Source of the DNA: Colletes latitarsis
Lineage: Eukaryota; Arthropoda; Insecta; Hymenoptera; Colletidae
Reading direction: 5' to 3'
Assembly: GCF_051014445.1 (NCBI RefSeq)
Contig: NC_135136.1
Location: 42,356,001-42,420,000 of the forward strand
DNA length: 64,000 bases
A program made the position numbers and the translations under genes. Shown in pieces: positions 36,601-49,600 of this stretch. The notes beneath the pieces were generated by a model, which made no database searches, had not been told where the DNA came from, and saw only the letters and a program-made list of their open reading frames with translations. The number at the start of each line of letters is the position of its first letter. The first letter of the stretch is position 1.

Positions 36601-39600
36601 TCTTTGCGGGGTCGCGTTTTATTCAACGAAATTTTCTATTCCGCGTTTTGTTCGTCGCGAGCGGTCGTTTATACGGTTTTCGACCGAGATACGACCGCGA
36701 TTTTTGGCCAGCTTTCGGATCATTTAATTTTCACGACCGGATCGCTCGCGAGAGAAACGGTTCACAGCTCTCCACGGACCGGAAATTCCGAAATCGTATA
36801 TCGCGATGTCTCCTAAAATCCGAAAATTGAATACCCCAAAGTCTGAGACGCCAAAGATTCCGGGTATCAAAGACCAATACGCGAGTTTCAAATATCTGAG
36901 AATTGAAATATATTGTATCCTTTCCAAGACCCATGTTTCTAAAATGCAGAAACTCGGCGTCGCAAGAAATTCGGAAGATTAACGTAGAGGAATTCGAATC
37001 CCGAGCAGAGTAAAACACCTTCATTTTGTCGCTCCAAGAATCCCAGACACCTCGATAAGCCGAGAGAGAGACAAATGAGACGGAAAGCCAAAGAAACGAG
37101 TCTCTGCGCAACAATCCGCATTGAAACTGGCGCTCGGAGTCGCGCGTACTTTATGCCCCGTTTCAATTAAACCAAAAACAACCGGTAGAAGAAGGAGTAA
37201 CAAGTTCAGGGAATCCGGAACAATCGTCGCACATTCCATCCCAGTTCACCGGCAGTGTCTCGGACGCATCCAAGAGAAAAAGGAAGACAAAGTGGCCGGT
37301 GACCCAAACCGACCACCGAGCTGCTCCTTTTCCTCGTTCTCCACCCCCTTAAGGGGGCGTCGAGACGCGAATCGAGCCGGTTAAAGGCGCGTTTTCACTC
37401 CTGGATCCTATTCTGGTAACTCCAACTCCGGTAATCTACCGTAATTAATTACTGAAAGCAATAATCCAAGTTTAAATATTCTCGATCGAAAAAGTCCTTC
37501 TTTCGTTTAACGTGTCGCTGAGTTATGTGAAACGTGAGTTACAATAAAAGCAATATTTATTCCAGGTAAAGGGGTTGAAGTTCACGCGTATCTTGCAACT
37601 ACGAAAGAGTCGAGAATTTCGAGGGTGGTTTTCGCGTGGATGAACGCAGCTTTAACGCGTTGCTCCTTTCGATTTTTCTTGCGAGTCCTTTTTCCGGTGC
37701 TGCTCTTCTCCTTTACACCTTAATTCCCGCTAGTGGTCGCACCGCTCTCCTCCTAAGCGCCTATTCTTCCGGGGTGGCGCTTAATTAACGCCGTCGTTTC
37801 AGCGAGATTTCCGGGACCTCGGCCCCCCTTCGTCTTTCGCCTCTTTCCGTTCCGTTCGCGGCCTTTTCAATCTCCAGAGGCCGAGCCCGGAGAATTTATA
37901 AGAATTAATTTAATATGTAGTGGCGTGCACCGAGGGTGATTCCTTGCGAAAAATCCTCGCCTCGATCGGGCTTCGAGCTTTTAATTGCTGCCCGGGGGCC
38001 ATTTCGAGGGCCGGGAAAGTCGAGCGGAGTTCAACGACTTGACACTCAATTAGGTTCAGGGAACGACGCTGAACCGCGAAATTGAATGTCCACTTTTTCG
38101 TTTTTTGCAAACGAGTCTAATTGGAAATGCTGGATTGCACGTTCGACCCAATAACCGTGGCATTGATGGATCATTTTTACGAGACGATCGTTCCTTCTCT
38201 ATTTTTTCACTGTATCGCGGAATTCGGTGCTGCAATTTTATCGATACTGTATATAACAACGCATTGAAGCTTCGATGAACCGCAAGCTGGAAAGTTAATT
38301 TAATTTGAAATGCTTCTCGCGTCAAAAATCGTAAGGAAAAGATGGAGAGACCTCCTTATCCGATATTCAACCTAATTCAAAGTAATCGGTAATAAAAGGA
38401 GAATAATCTGGACGCGAATGATTCGTTTCTGTTAAAGTTAACGAAACTTCGTAAAGCTTTGCAACTACTTGCGCCGGCATTGCGGAGATAAGTTTCAGCT
38501 TCGAGCTCATAAATTTACGGAATCAAAGCGGACTCGGTGCGCGAGCTTTAAAGGCTTCGAAGAGCGATATAGATTTTTCTCAAACTCGATTAATCTAATT
38601 AAGAGGCTTTCCTCGTTGCACCAAAAATATTTAGCTGGTTTTTTAGCCCCTCGATGACGACTATACGCGTCGTTCACAGTGAAAAGGGGAGTCGCGAATT
38701 AAAGAAAAATTCCACGATCGAGTTTTCCCAGGGGGAGGTCCGTTTCCACGGATCGTCGGTGAGCTTTCGAGGCGATTGTGCGCTCCGTCTCGACGCTCCA
38801 AGTTTTCCAAAGCCGAAGGATTAAACTTAGGGGTGCCCACGCGACTTACACCTGCCCGATCGACGATTTATTCCGTCACGGTGCTCGATCGCGAACTTCC
38901 ACCCCATCGTTCCACTCGAAACCTTCGGTTCCTCCCCTTCCATCACCCTCCTGCCCAGCCGTGCACCCTTTCGCCTTCTTTGTTCCCGTTTCACGGGCAC
39001 TCGAAAATTCAAAAGCGGTCGCTCGAGCACGCGAAAGCACCTCGCGAACCACGAGAGCCTTTCTGAGCCCACTAAAAAGAGTTCGGGGAAAACAAATTAT
39101 AAATGTTGATCGAAGCTCCCGTGCAATCGAGGGGAAACAGTCCGGGACTCGATATTTTCCAAACTTCTGGAGGAGCTTTTACTGGGATTTCACAACTTTA
39201 CTTTCGCGACGGATATTTCTTAATAATTTCGTTGGACGTTTACGAAGGCAGCGAGACGTCATTTAATAATTTAAGGAAAAGTGTAAAGCAAACGCGACTT
39301 TTTATAATATTTCTGCCAATCGTAACGATTCTTCCAAGAGCGAGTAAAAAATTAGAAAACTGTACGCTATCGCTAGAGATGAGAAATCGCGTGGTGCCCG
39401 AGGGGTTGAATCGTCCTCGAGAAATCGCAGTAGGTTGATGCCAATGAGTCGTATCGCGCGAGCAGTATATCACCTAGGCGAGGGAAGAACGAAGAAAACG
39501 GGAAATAAAAAATCACGATTCCTCCTCCATCGGTCGGCCGAGCAAGAGGAAGAGGACCCTTTAACGTTTTACGAACTTTCGGAAACGGCTCTTCTTCGGT

Positions 39601-40773
39601 TTCAATGGCCCTTCTTTAAGCTTTTTCATCCGGGAAAAAGGAGGGAACGTGGGAGGAAACGGAGTGGAGCGTTTCGACGGGACAAAGGGCTCGCGGCACT
39701 TGCTCGCGAAAATACGGTTTCAGGAGGATTCGAACGGATGTGCGGGCACCGGGCCGCGCCGGTTCCGGTGTCGGTCGGCCGAACGTAAATCTAATAATTT
39801 CTATGTAATTCACCGCGGCTGACCGCACTTTGACCAACACTCGTTCCACTTATCCCCCGTGTCCGAGCGATCCTGTGGCCGCGGGCCATGCAGGGGATCC
39901 ACGCTTCGCTCAAAACCAACGCTAATAACGTTTTCAACTGTTGTCGAAACGAGGTTACCGAAAGGCCAATCCTTTCCACCAGTGCCTCTCAAACACCAAC
40001 CGTTTCACGACCATCTCCACTCTGGCAACTTTTTCGAGAAACAACAGAGACGCTATGACAAAGTTTTGAGCACTGTCCAATCATCGGACGGGACGACATT
40101 TGAAAAATTTGTCCGGAGGTTCGCATATTCGGTTTAATTAGACGACAGCAACGAGACTCGACGCGAGGAAAGAGACTTATCGGAAAGTTCATCCGGAACC
40201 CGAGGCGCCCGAAAAGAGACGGACAGAGGAGACGGGCCGCGACTCTTCTTCGTAACTTTGAATGCTAATGCAATCGCGAAAGTTTCATCGAACTTCCTCG
40301 CAGAATATAACGTCGCTAAACTAGATACGCTAGGAAGGGGTAAAAAGTAGAAAAAAAAATGAACGCCTAAAGTGAAAGAAAGGAATCCACGATCGTTCGA
40401 AACATCGCTATAACCGATTCGCGATTAAGTTTCGCGCGACTTCCGCCAACGAGATCCATCGACGAATCGATATTTTATTCCCGAACGGGCGAGGCCCCGT
40501 CGTCGAGCGCGGATCGATCGACCAAGATTTTTTTTTTTCTCCCAACGGGTGATTAATTGATAGCCATCTATCTTCATTTGATCCTCGTTAGTGTCGCTTT
40601 TCCGGGGAAAAGGTGAGTTAGTAACGGGGGATGAGAAAAAAAATTGAACGAAATAGGAGCAAAAACAACGGGAAACGAGAATCGATCGAGTATCGCGGCG
40701 ATTAATCCATGAAACGGATTACCGTTTCCGGTACACGCAGCTGCTCTACGATCTTTTTTCCTCTCGATTGCAG
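30639..40773. other. No recognisable gene; upstream region of the prolyl hydroxylase exon
   Basis: Unique DNA that must contain, or lie downstream of, the 5' UTR exon implied by the acceptor at 40773. That exon cannot be placed by eye. The open frame at 36060-36830 has no domain and crosses A/T runs. Confidence 0.55.
35506..35518. repeat. (GA)n microsatellite
   Basis: Short run of GAGAGAGAGAGAG in otherwise unremarkable sequence. Confidence 0.8.
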
Positions 40774-40786
40774 AAGCTCGCCAAGG

Positions 40787-40977
40787 ATGAAGGCCAGGAG
40801 GATACTGACGATCGTCCTCGCGATCCTGATATCGACGATAACGTTGCCCGATTGCGTCGCGGAGCTCTATACCGCGTTGGCGGATATGGAGGAACTGCTG
40901 GAAACCGAGGCGGTCCTCATAGACACGCTCAACGGTTACATTAAAGCTCAGGAGCATCGTCTGGCTACCCTCAGAAG
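40787..40977 (+). CDS. P4HA: Prolyl 4-hydroxylase alpha subunit, first coding exon (partial gene)
   Basis: Prolyl 4-hydroxylase alpha subunits pair with protein disulfide isomerase in the endoplasmic reticulum and hydroxylate prolines in collagen-like chains, using Fe(II) and 2-oxoglutarate. Seen here: a strong acceptor (T-rich tract ending ATTGCAG at 40773), a 13-base leader, ATG at 40787 in good context, and 63 codons plus two bases before an AG|GTGAGT donor at 40977/40978. Residues 1-25 form a signal peptide (basic MKARR, then a hydrophobic core ending near DCVA). The mature start ELYTALADMEELLETE and the following NGYIKAQE are the hallmark of the family's N-terminal (P4Ha_N) domain. An in-frame extension to 40709 exists, but it runs through the intron acceptor, so 40787 is preferred. 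The acceptor implies an upstream 5' UTR exon, not located. The peptide-binding and catalytic exons were not recognised downstream. Closest in feel to the insect PH4alphaEFB group, but the paralogue cannot be settled from 63 residues. Confidence 0.9.
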
Positions 40978-41990
40978 GTGAGTACAGTAACGTAGATACT
41001 AAATAGGCTATCTAAAACGCAGTGGGGAAACGGAAAGAAATTTTTTCGAGACGTCTGTGATCTTGAATAGCGGAGAAAGGAAGGAAAATCGAGGGGAGGA
41101 GTTTCTCACGCGGGAGGAGAGACTTCCCATGACCGGTGTGAAAATATTTTACCGTCGAAGCGCGAGGTTTGCTCAACACCGAGAGACCCGGAGACCCGTG
41201 ACCGAGTCGTCTCTGTATTTTCTTCGCGCTCTTACGTTTCCAATAAATTTCGACGAGTCTGGGCGTCCTCGAGCCAAAGAGAGTCGTCCTGGCGGTTTCT
41301 CGTTCGCTGCGCGTTCCGGATATGAGAGATCCAAGTCCTTTGAGTGGTTGTCTTTGACGCGGTGATATCTCTGCGGGCTCCAGGGACCGTCGGTGTTTGC
41401 GTTTGAACGAGGCCCGGGAAATAATTAACGGCCGAGCACTCGACGACGCACGCGCTCGCACGCCGAGAACCAAAATCCCCGGAGCGTTGAAAGAAACCTA
41501 ATTCGGTCGACACAGGGGACGCAGGATGGATTTTTGTATTTACGGCTTTACGGATTTCTGCTCCCACCGCCGCGCTCTAAAAAGTTAATGGAACACCGGC
41601 CCGGGGATTCGACGTTTTTAATCTCTCGCGAATCAGGGCAAATTGAAACGCGGCAATGTTGCCCCGCGATTTTTCCACGGACACGCCAAGAATCGTTTAC
41701 ATTTCCCTCGCGTTTGTTTGCGGTGCCCTTTCGCAAAACTAATCGCTAATCGTTCTAATTTAACGGTGGATCAAAACTGTTCCATTTTTAATAAGCGCTA
41801 AAACATTGCTGCGAGAAAGACGCAGATTGTCGCGGATTCGGTTATTCCGAACTGATTGGAGGATACTCTTAGAAACAGACCGATATAAAATTTTATGTCA
41901 CGGTATCGCTTTTCGATAAAATTCTCGACAGGTTTTACAGTTTCTGCGGCTCAGTTGCTCTATGGACCCTCTAAACGTAGAATCACTATC
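40978..41990. other. Start of the first coding intron of the prolyl hydroxylase gene
   Basis: Begins with the GTGAGTACAG donor at 40978. No following exon was recognised before the AT-rich array. Confidence 0.6.
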
Positions 41991-43962
41991 ACAGACGAAG
42001 TATAAGAGTAGACCTTACACCTTACGGACCGATAGAGACCAGAAAATTTTTCGACGAAAAAAAAAATTTCAAATCGTTCTAAAAAAATTATTTTTAGTTG
42101 CAAGGGTCAATTACAATCATTTTTGGTCAATAGGCATACCCCTGAAATCCTAACCAGTTTCGAGAAAAAAATTCATTACTGAAAATAGAATGTGAGGCCA
42201 GAAATGTTACCCCGAAATTTCGTGCGAATCTTTAAAACGTCATAACTTCTGAACGGATTGGACGATTTTAATGTTTAAAAAAGCAAACTACGCATATTTT
42301 GATGGAGAATATGTACAAATCGCAAAAATATTCGAAAAGTTGGTCCCTGACCTCGCAAAATGAGAAAAACCCCATAAAAGTGGTCCTATTTTCAAACGGC
42401 CATAACTCCTACAATACTGAAAATATTTCAATGAAATTTTTCTCTGATCTACGGAAAATTTTCGTAGGACATCAAACAAACTTATTAACAATCAAAAACG
42501 AATTTTTAAGAAAAATCGACAGGGGGTAGGTGCTTAAATTTTTCGACAAAAATGAAAAGTTTCAAATCGTTTTAAAAAAATTATTATTAGTTACGGGGGT
42601 CAATTAAAATAATTTTTAGTCATTAGACATACCCTCGAAATCCTACCCACTTTCGAGAAAAAAATTCGAGAAGGTGTGAAATTTTGCGACGAAAAAAAAA
42701 AATTTCAAATCGTTCTAAAAAAATTAATCTTAGTTGCAGGAGTCAATAACGATCATTTTTGGTCAATAGGCATACCCCCGAAATCCTAACCAGTTTCGAG
42801 AAAAAAATTCATTACTGAAAATAGAATGTGAGGCCAGAAATGTTACCCCGAAATTTCGTGCGAATCTTTAAAACGTCATAACTCCTGAACGGATTGGACG
42901 ATTTTAATGTTTAAAAAAGCAAACTACGCGTATTTTAATGGAGAATATGTACAAATCGCAAAAATATTCGAAAACTTGGTCCCTGACCTAGCAAAATGAG
43001 AAAAACCCCATAAAAGTGGTCCTATTTTCAAATGGCCATAACTCCTACAATACTGAAAATATTTCAATGAAATTTTTCTCTGAAAAACGGAAAATTTTCG
43101 TAGGACATCAAACAAACTTATTAACAATCAAAAACGAATTTTTAAGAAAAATCGACAGGGGGTAGGTGCTTAAATTTTTCGACGAAAATGAAAAGTTTCA
43201 AAACGTTCTAAAAAAATTATTATCAGTTGCGGGGGTCAATTACAATAATTTTTAGTCATTAGACATACCCTCGAAATCCTACCCACTTTCGAGAAAAAAA
43301 TTCGAGAATGTGTGAAATTTTGCGACGAAAAAAAAAAATTTCAAATCGTTCTAAAAAAATTATTGTTAGTTGCAAGAGTCAATAACGATCATTTTTGGTC
43401 AATAGGCATACCCCCGAAATCCTAACCAGTTTCGAGAAAAAAATTCATTACTGAAAATAGAATGTCTGACCATACGTGTATCTGTTTCACTTAAATTTTC
43501 CGACGAAAAAAAAAAATTTCTAATCGACTTGAAAAAATTATTTTCGGTTGCGGGGGTCAATTACAATCATTTTTGGTCAGTACATGTAGCCTCGAAATCC
43601 AACGCATTTTTGAGAAAAAAATTCGAGGTGTGAAATTTTGCGACGAAAAAAAAAAATTTCAAATCGTTCTAAAAAAATTATTCTTAGTTGCAGGAGTCAA
43701 TAACGATCATTTTTGGTCAATAGGCATACCCCCGAAATCCTAACCAGTTTCGAGAAAAAAATTCATTACTGAAAATAGAATGTCTGACCATACGTGTATC
43801 TGTTTCACTTAAATTTTCCAACGAAAAAAAAAAATTTCTAATCGACTTGAAAAAATTATTTTCGGTTGTGGGGGTCAATTATAATCATTTTTGGTCAGTA
43901 CGCGTACTCTCGAAATCCAACGCATTTTCGAGAAAAAAATTCGAGTAGGTGCAGAAATTTCC
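41991..43962. repeat. AT-rich composite tandem repeat, copy 2
   Basis: The same A- and B-type blocks as at 29056-30566 and in the same orientation. The ATGTTTAAAAAAGC landmark stands at 42271 and 42907 (636 bases apart), and the two large units are very similar. The right part (about 43320-43960) is A-type blocks only, including a variant with TCTAATCGACTTGAAAAAAT. Ends near 43962 in unique sequence. Confidence 0.9.
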
Positions 43963-46612
43963 ATTCCGTTAAAAAATAATAAAATTTCTGTAATTTGATT
44001 TTCTGTCTCACTTCCTCTCGTGTTCGTTTCTGTAACCTGTTAGCAATATTTCAAGTGACACGGAAATGGTAATGGCGTTCTAGAGCCCCAGCAAAATGGG
44101 TCGAAAAAATACATTTGGTGAAAAGTCTACTCGTATACCTCGTCTGTGTTACTTATCCTCCGACGATACATTTTATTTTTCGTTATTTACCGCGTAAACG
44201 GACGATTAATCGTAACAACGCGACGCTTTTCTTTCAATTTTGCCGCGCCGTTAACGCGACGATCCGCAATTTCGTATTCGCGTCGCGTTCCCGTCGATAT
44301 TTTCTCGGTCTCGGGGTTGTGGACGAAGGAAAAAAAGAGATAAGAGAGTAAAAAAGATTTCCCCGACGCTTTCTTCCTCCGGAGGCCGAGCAGCAACCCT
44401 TATTCGTCGGCCGACTTTCTTCTTCCAGGGGCTCATTTTTTCTCTATCTTCCCCGGGGTGTGATTTGGCAGGTTGCCCGGCCCGATACCGATGCCTTGGC
44501 CATTTCGAGGGCAACGGGGAAATAAGAGGGCCGGGGGGGCAGGCGAAAAACGTTAAGAACGTGGCTTGGACCGACGCGGCGCCGCACCCTATCTTGAATT
44601 TCCCGAGGAAACCGGCTTCGCCGCGACGATTCTCGTTCTCTTCCTTGCAGGTGCAATATTTCCGTGGCTCGGGGCCGTCCCTTCTACTTTTAATCCGCTA
44701 ACGGTGTAATTACTTTTCCCGAGGAGCAAAGAACGATACCATCTCCTCAGTTTCTTTCTCCTTTCTCGAGACCGGAAATAATCGGAGGCGTTTATCAATC
44801 GCGCTTCGCGATACCACTGATTAGAACGGTAAACTAATTTCGGTATTAGAAAATCAACTTACTGGGCTATCGATAAATTAATATCGCGCTATAATAACAT
44901 TTAAAATTCTATTCAACGTGTTTCGAATCGATGGATGGATGATCCATTAAAGTTTTGGACATGATTATCCACCCCCGCGTATGGAAACGTGTACACGGTA
45001 CGATACGTAGAGCGCGTGAACAGTTGGTTCGATTGGTAAGATCGCTTGGAACGGGGAGTCCTGTCTTGGAGGCAAAGTGCTTCGTAAAGTTGTTGATCGA
45101 ACGCTAGCGATGATAAAGTCGAATAATGCTCTTGACATGCTACTTTATACCGTTCGGGAAACTGAAGGTTTGACGGGATCGGTTATTGCTCGGTGGCGAG
45201 AGAAGCGCGACGATGCGGTGCGTAGCGCGGTGACACGTGCAGGTATACGCCGCAGGTTTACCCAAACCCTGGCCCAAAATGTTCTCGTTTCGATCGAGTG
45301 ATAGTTAACACTTTGCCAACGGCCTGAGTCACGCCTGACAAACCACATATATATTTTTAATCCGTCGCGTTTCCCTCAGAAATACGAAAACTGATTTCGT
45401 TTTCGAATATAATAATAAATAAACGAAGTCTGAATCGCGTTTCATAGTTCCAAAGTTGGTTATAGTATTTGTTAAGCCCCTAGGGCAAGAACCCTCTACG
45501 ACTATTATGCACAGTATTGCATATTACGTATCATAATAGAACGATAGTATACTTCGAGATAGTTTCATTTACCCTGTAACGAGAGTACTGTAATTTCAGT
45601 GAATGTTACGAGCATTTAAAAAAAACAATGAAAAGCTAATACCTCGTATATTCTTTAAATAGAAATCACCGAATAACAAAAGCGATTTTGTTCGAAAAAG
45701 GCTGCCGCGAATTTTTTAATATCGCGTTTAAAATATCTTGATCGAAACGCGATTCGATTATGCTTTATTCGGGTCGAATTACAGCCCCGCTGTACGCGCG
45801 CGTTGAAAACAGAACGGTAGGCGAAATTTCGCTTAAATTTGCTGTATAAACAGCGAGCGATGAAAGAGAAAAAAAATAAATGTTGTTAGAGAAAAGAAAT
45901 TTTTCATTTCGGTAAAACAAGCTACGCTTTCGAAAACAGTTTTAAAGCGGACGTAACAATTTAAATAGGTCAAACGCGTACGCTGGCTTCTTTAAAAGCA
46001 TTGAAACCGAAGCTTAAGCAATGTATGCGCCGTTGAAAAACGAATTTATCGAACCTGCATGTACTATCGACGCGTATATTTCTTCCAGGATTTCACGATT
46101 TTTATTGAATGCACGTTTCTATTCTCGATTCTCTCTTTTTTTATTATTCTTTTTTGCCAGTGCATTGATTGAAAATGTGCAGAATGTTTCTGAAAGGTCC
46201 TCTGTACCTCTTTGGAGGGCACTACAACGCGTCATGCTCGATGCTGAATGTTTTCCGTACAAATGATTGAGATGAAAATAAAAATTATTCGGAATAATTC
46301 TTGTTTTTAAACGCCGATCGAAAGAATTTCCGTTTCGCTAAGAAGAACGTTCCTAGACATGGACAATATCGATACTGAAATAATTATTTTTTACGTTTCA
46401 TAGGATGTATTTTCGACGGTTATGGACTGTGTCGCATACGCAGTTAGGATATAAATTCGCGTTCGAAAATCGAACGAACGATTGCAGTTCGCGCAAAATA
46501 AATAATAAAAATTTCTATCTTCGTTCAGTCGCGAATGCGCATTACACTTGTTGTATCATATTTTATGATACGTTCGAATACGCGATAAATTTTCTTTGAA
46601 AAACGGGGCACG

Positions 46613-46645
46613 AAAAATAAAATAAAATAAAATAAAAAAAAAAAA
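46613..46645. repeat. (AAAAT)n / poly-A microsatellite
   Basis: Four to five units of AAAAT followed by a run of 12 A. Confidence 0.85.
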
Positions 46646-49600
46646 TCGCGTGACACGCTGTGCTGTAAGCCGTAAGGGATTAAAGGAGAACAGTCGCGCG
46701 AGAATCAGCGACCAATAGTTTATCGGATATATTGTTGAGAACGACGTTAAATTCAATGGCTCGCGAGTGAGATTGATATTAAATCTTTTCGATTACCTGG
46801 TACGTAAAGAAGTTTCACGATGTCACAATTAGGAATAAGAAAAATTGCTTTACGAATCATAGAACGATAATACCGTTGTTCCGATGATTCCAGGATTTTT
46901 GAATGGCGAAAGTTAAAAATTATCGCGAAACTATCGAAGAAGATCGCGCAGAATGGAAGGAGGTTCGGTTGGAAAGTGTGTTCGTGCTAGGAGGTAGCTT
47001 CTACGCCACGTAGAACAGATTCCTTCGAAACTTGCTAGCAACAGCGGATTCCCGTTTAATATCCAGGAAACCGTCCGAGTTCCGATCGGAATTTCGTGTC
47101 CGAAAGTTTCACGCGTGACTTCGCGAAACGATCGGAAGCGTCCAACTGGCGTTAATGCCGACTAACGCCGTCGGATAACTTATCTCTTGATCGGCGAACG
47201 CTACGAAATTTTCTTCGAGCCGCACAATATTCCCCAGGGAACGCGTGACTCGATATTCGCGTGGCAATCGATTTCGCGGTTTGATCGAATCAGAGCTTAG
47301 TACTTCCTCTTTAACGTATTGGCGTATCGAACCGAGTCTGACTCGCCTTACGTTCAACAAAATGGCTATATTTAGCATTAAAATCTCTCGGGATATCTCC
47401 AAAGAGAAATTGAACCATCGATAGCGTTTAATCAATAATAATATCGACTATTCGGGGGTTAATACGAAATAAGTCCTTTGGGAGGAAACATTCGAAACCA
47501 ATTCCTCGAATTTCAGTTTCAACGTTATCCTTATCAAAGGCGGAATCGAGTTTCCGAATGACCGGATTCTCGACCAGAAAGGAACAATTAAACGCGACGC
47601 GATTGCGACGCAAACTTGATACGGAACATCCTTATTAAGAACTCGTCGAAACATCTTCGTTGAGAAATAATTTCTGTATAATTATTAATTATTTAAAGCT
47701 TCGGGATGCAATTAAGCGCGAGGGAAAATTTAGAAACTGTGCAAATTGCTGTACCGAGTCGTACTTCACGACGATTTACCAATTCTTTAGAAATGAAAAA
47801 GGAAATATCAAAATGTGTGGATGATAAACATTTAATATTTACGTAAATGTTGTTTCGTTTAAACGATTATTTCGACGAATAATATCTGGTTTCACAAACG
47901 AGGAATTAGCACAATGTTTCGTATTTTAATAATACCCTCTCTGTATTATTTATGGTTTCGAACGATCGTAACAATAACTATTATTTCCGCGATACAGCCG
48001 TACAATGGAACGTTCGTAACATTTAAGCGAATACAGCAAAAGTAATCGCATAAAATGAAAAACACGATGGAATTCCCAAGAATCGAAGAAATTTCGTCTG
48101 TAATTGCATTATCGTACTACAGACGAATTGCACGTTGCATTAAAGCAAAGTAGAAAGAGAGAGAATTTAATTTAATTCGATTCGCCGATGATCGAATCGA
48201 AACGCAATGAAATCGAGCGTATTTATTCGCCGGTTCGTTGATTCGACAAATTTCGAAAGACCGTTTTCGAAATATTTCGAAAGCACGCGGCGCGTTTTAA
48301 TTGAATTGTTACGCGTTCGTTAAAATTGTGACCGAATGTTAACGCAGGATCCGTTACAAACTATCCAACGATGCAACTTCAATTCAATTCCGATATGGAC
48401 GGTAATTTACGGGACACGAAAACGAACGAAACTCCAAGAGCGACCTTGCCGCTGGTTCGGCACTCTGTGTAATTAAAAGTACACGGACCAAGTGCCAAAA
48501 CTGAAAAATCATTCTATACGTACATATTCGAAAACACTCGTAACGTTTCTGGCGAAATCGACTGTTATCGCGGCTTGATCTTATCCCGTAAACGATTTCC
48601 ACGATCGTAGGCTCTCCTTGTCATCGCGATCAAACGAAATCGACATCGCAGTTACGCGTTCTACGAATTTCGGTCGAACCCTCCCCGGGGACCGCGAGGA
48701 GCGCTCGGCCGTGCTTAATTGGAAATTTCAACGCCGGTAAAAATTTGACGAACGCGGCTCTTGGTCGTCCCCGACGGGAACAGATATACCGCGAGATCGA
48801 TCGCAAATTATTCTCGACGCGATACCCGAAGTCAATTCCCTCCCCGCAGCGACCGACAGCCCGCTGAAATTTTCCGAAGCTTGTAGCGCGCTTTACACGC
48901 GTTCGATTAAACTCGTCGTTCGAATCTCGCTGGGAACGCGTGTCGAACACCCTCCCACCCACCAACCACCCCCCACTGCACGAACAAAGGTCGAACGAAG
49001 TTGTTCCCGTGTACCACGGGGGGCTGTGACACGATCGTATCTTTTATTTCCTTCTTTTTTTTTGTCTGTCGACTCCTCGTTGATTTTTCGCGACCGCCAA
49101 AGCGCCGAAGTGGCGTGTAAAATTGCTTCGGCCGCGTTAACGCTTTATTGACTGCGTTACTGGGGTATAAAATAAAAATCTGTTTACACGCGACGCGGTT
49201 TTTAAGATAATAAAAAAAGGGGGTATAAATAATAATTACTGGAAGCAATAATTACGCGAGAACGATGGAGGAAGGGGAATTTAGAGGACACGGAATAAAG
49301 ATCGTATGAAATAATCGTAGCCACTTTGTATCGGGGATTTGCACAAAAGGAGAAGACATACGCGAAAGGGAAAACGAGTACGAAGGGAGAAAGAAGGGGA
49401 CAGACGATTACACAATTTTTAAACGATCCGTAATTACGAAGCTTTGCCAACGAGTCGTTTCGTTTTTCGCGGTTAACGGGTTAACAACGATCGAACGGGC
49501 AAAGAGGGTGCGCGATGCACGTAAAAGCGAGAGTGTGCATTCGCGTTGGTCGTTTTCCTTTTTCCTCGATTTTCAATTTCTAATGAACGAACGCGTGAAA

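Noticed and set aside
36060..36830. 256-codon open frame (plus)
   Set aside because: Starts with a non-ATG codon, contains a phenylalanine run from a poly-T tract, and shows no recognisable domain.
42288..43127. Two near-identical minus-strand frames of 67 codons
   Set aside because: They are the same part of the AT-rich B block repeated 636 bases apart; no start context or known domain.
45077..45301. 74-codon frame with a helical, charged translation
   Set aside because: No ATG at its start, no homologue recognised, no splice context.
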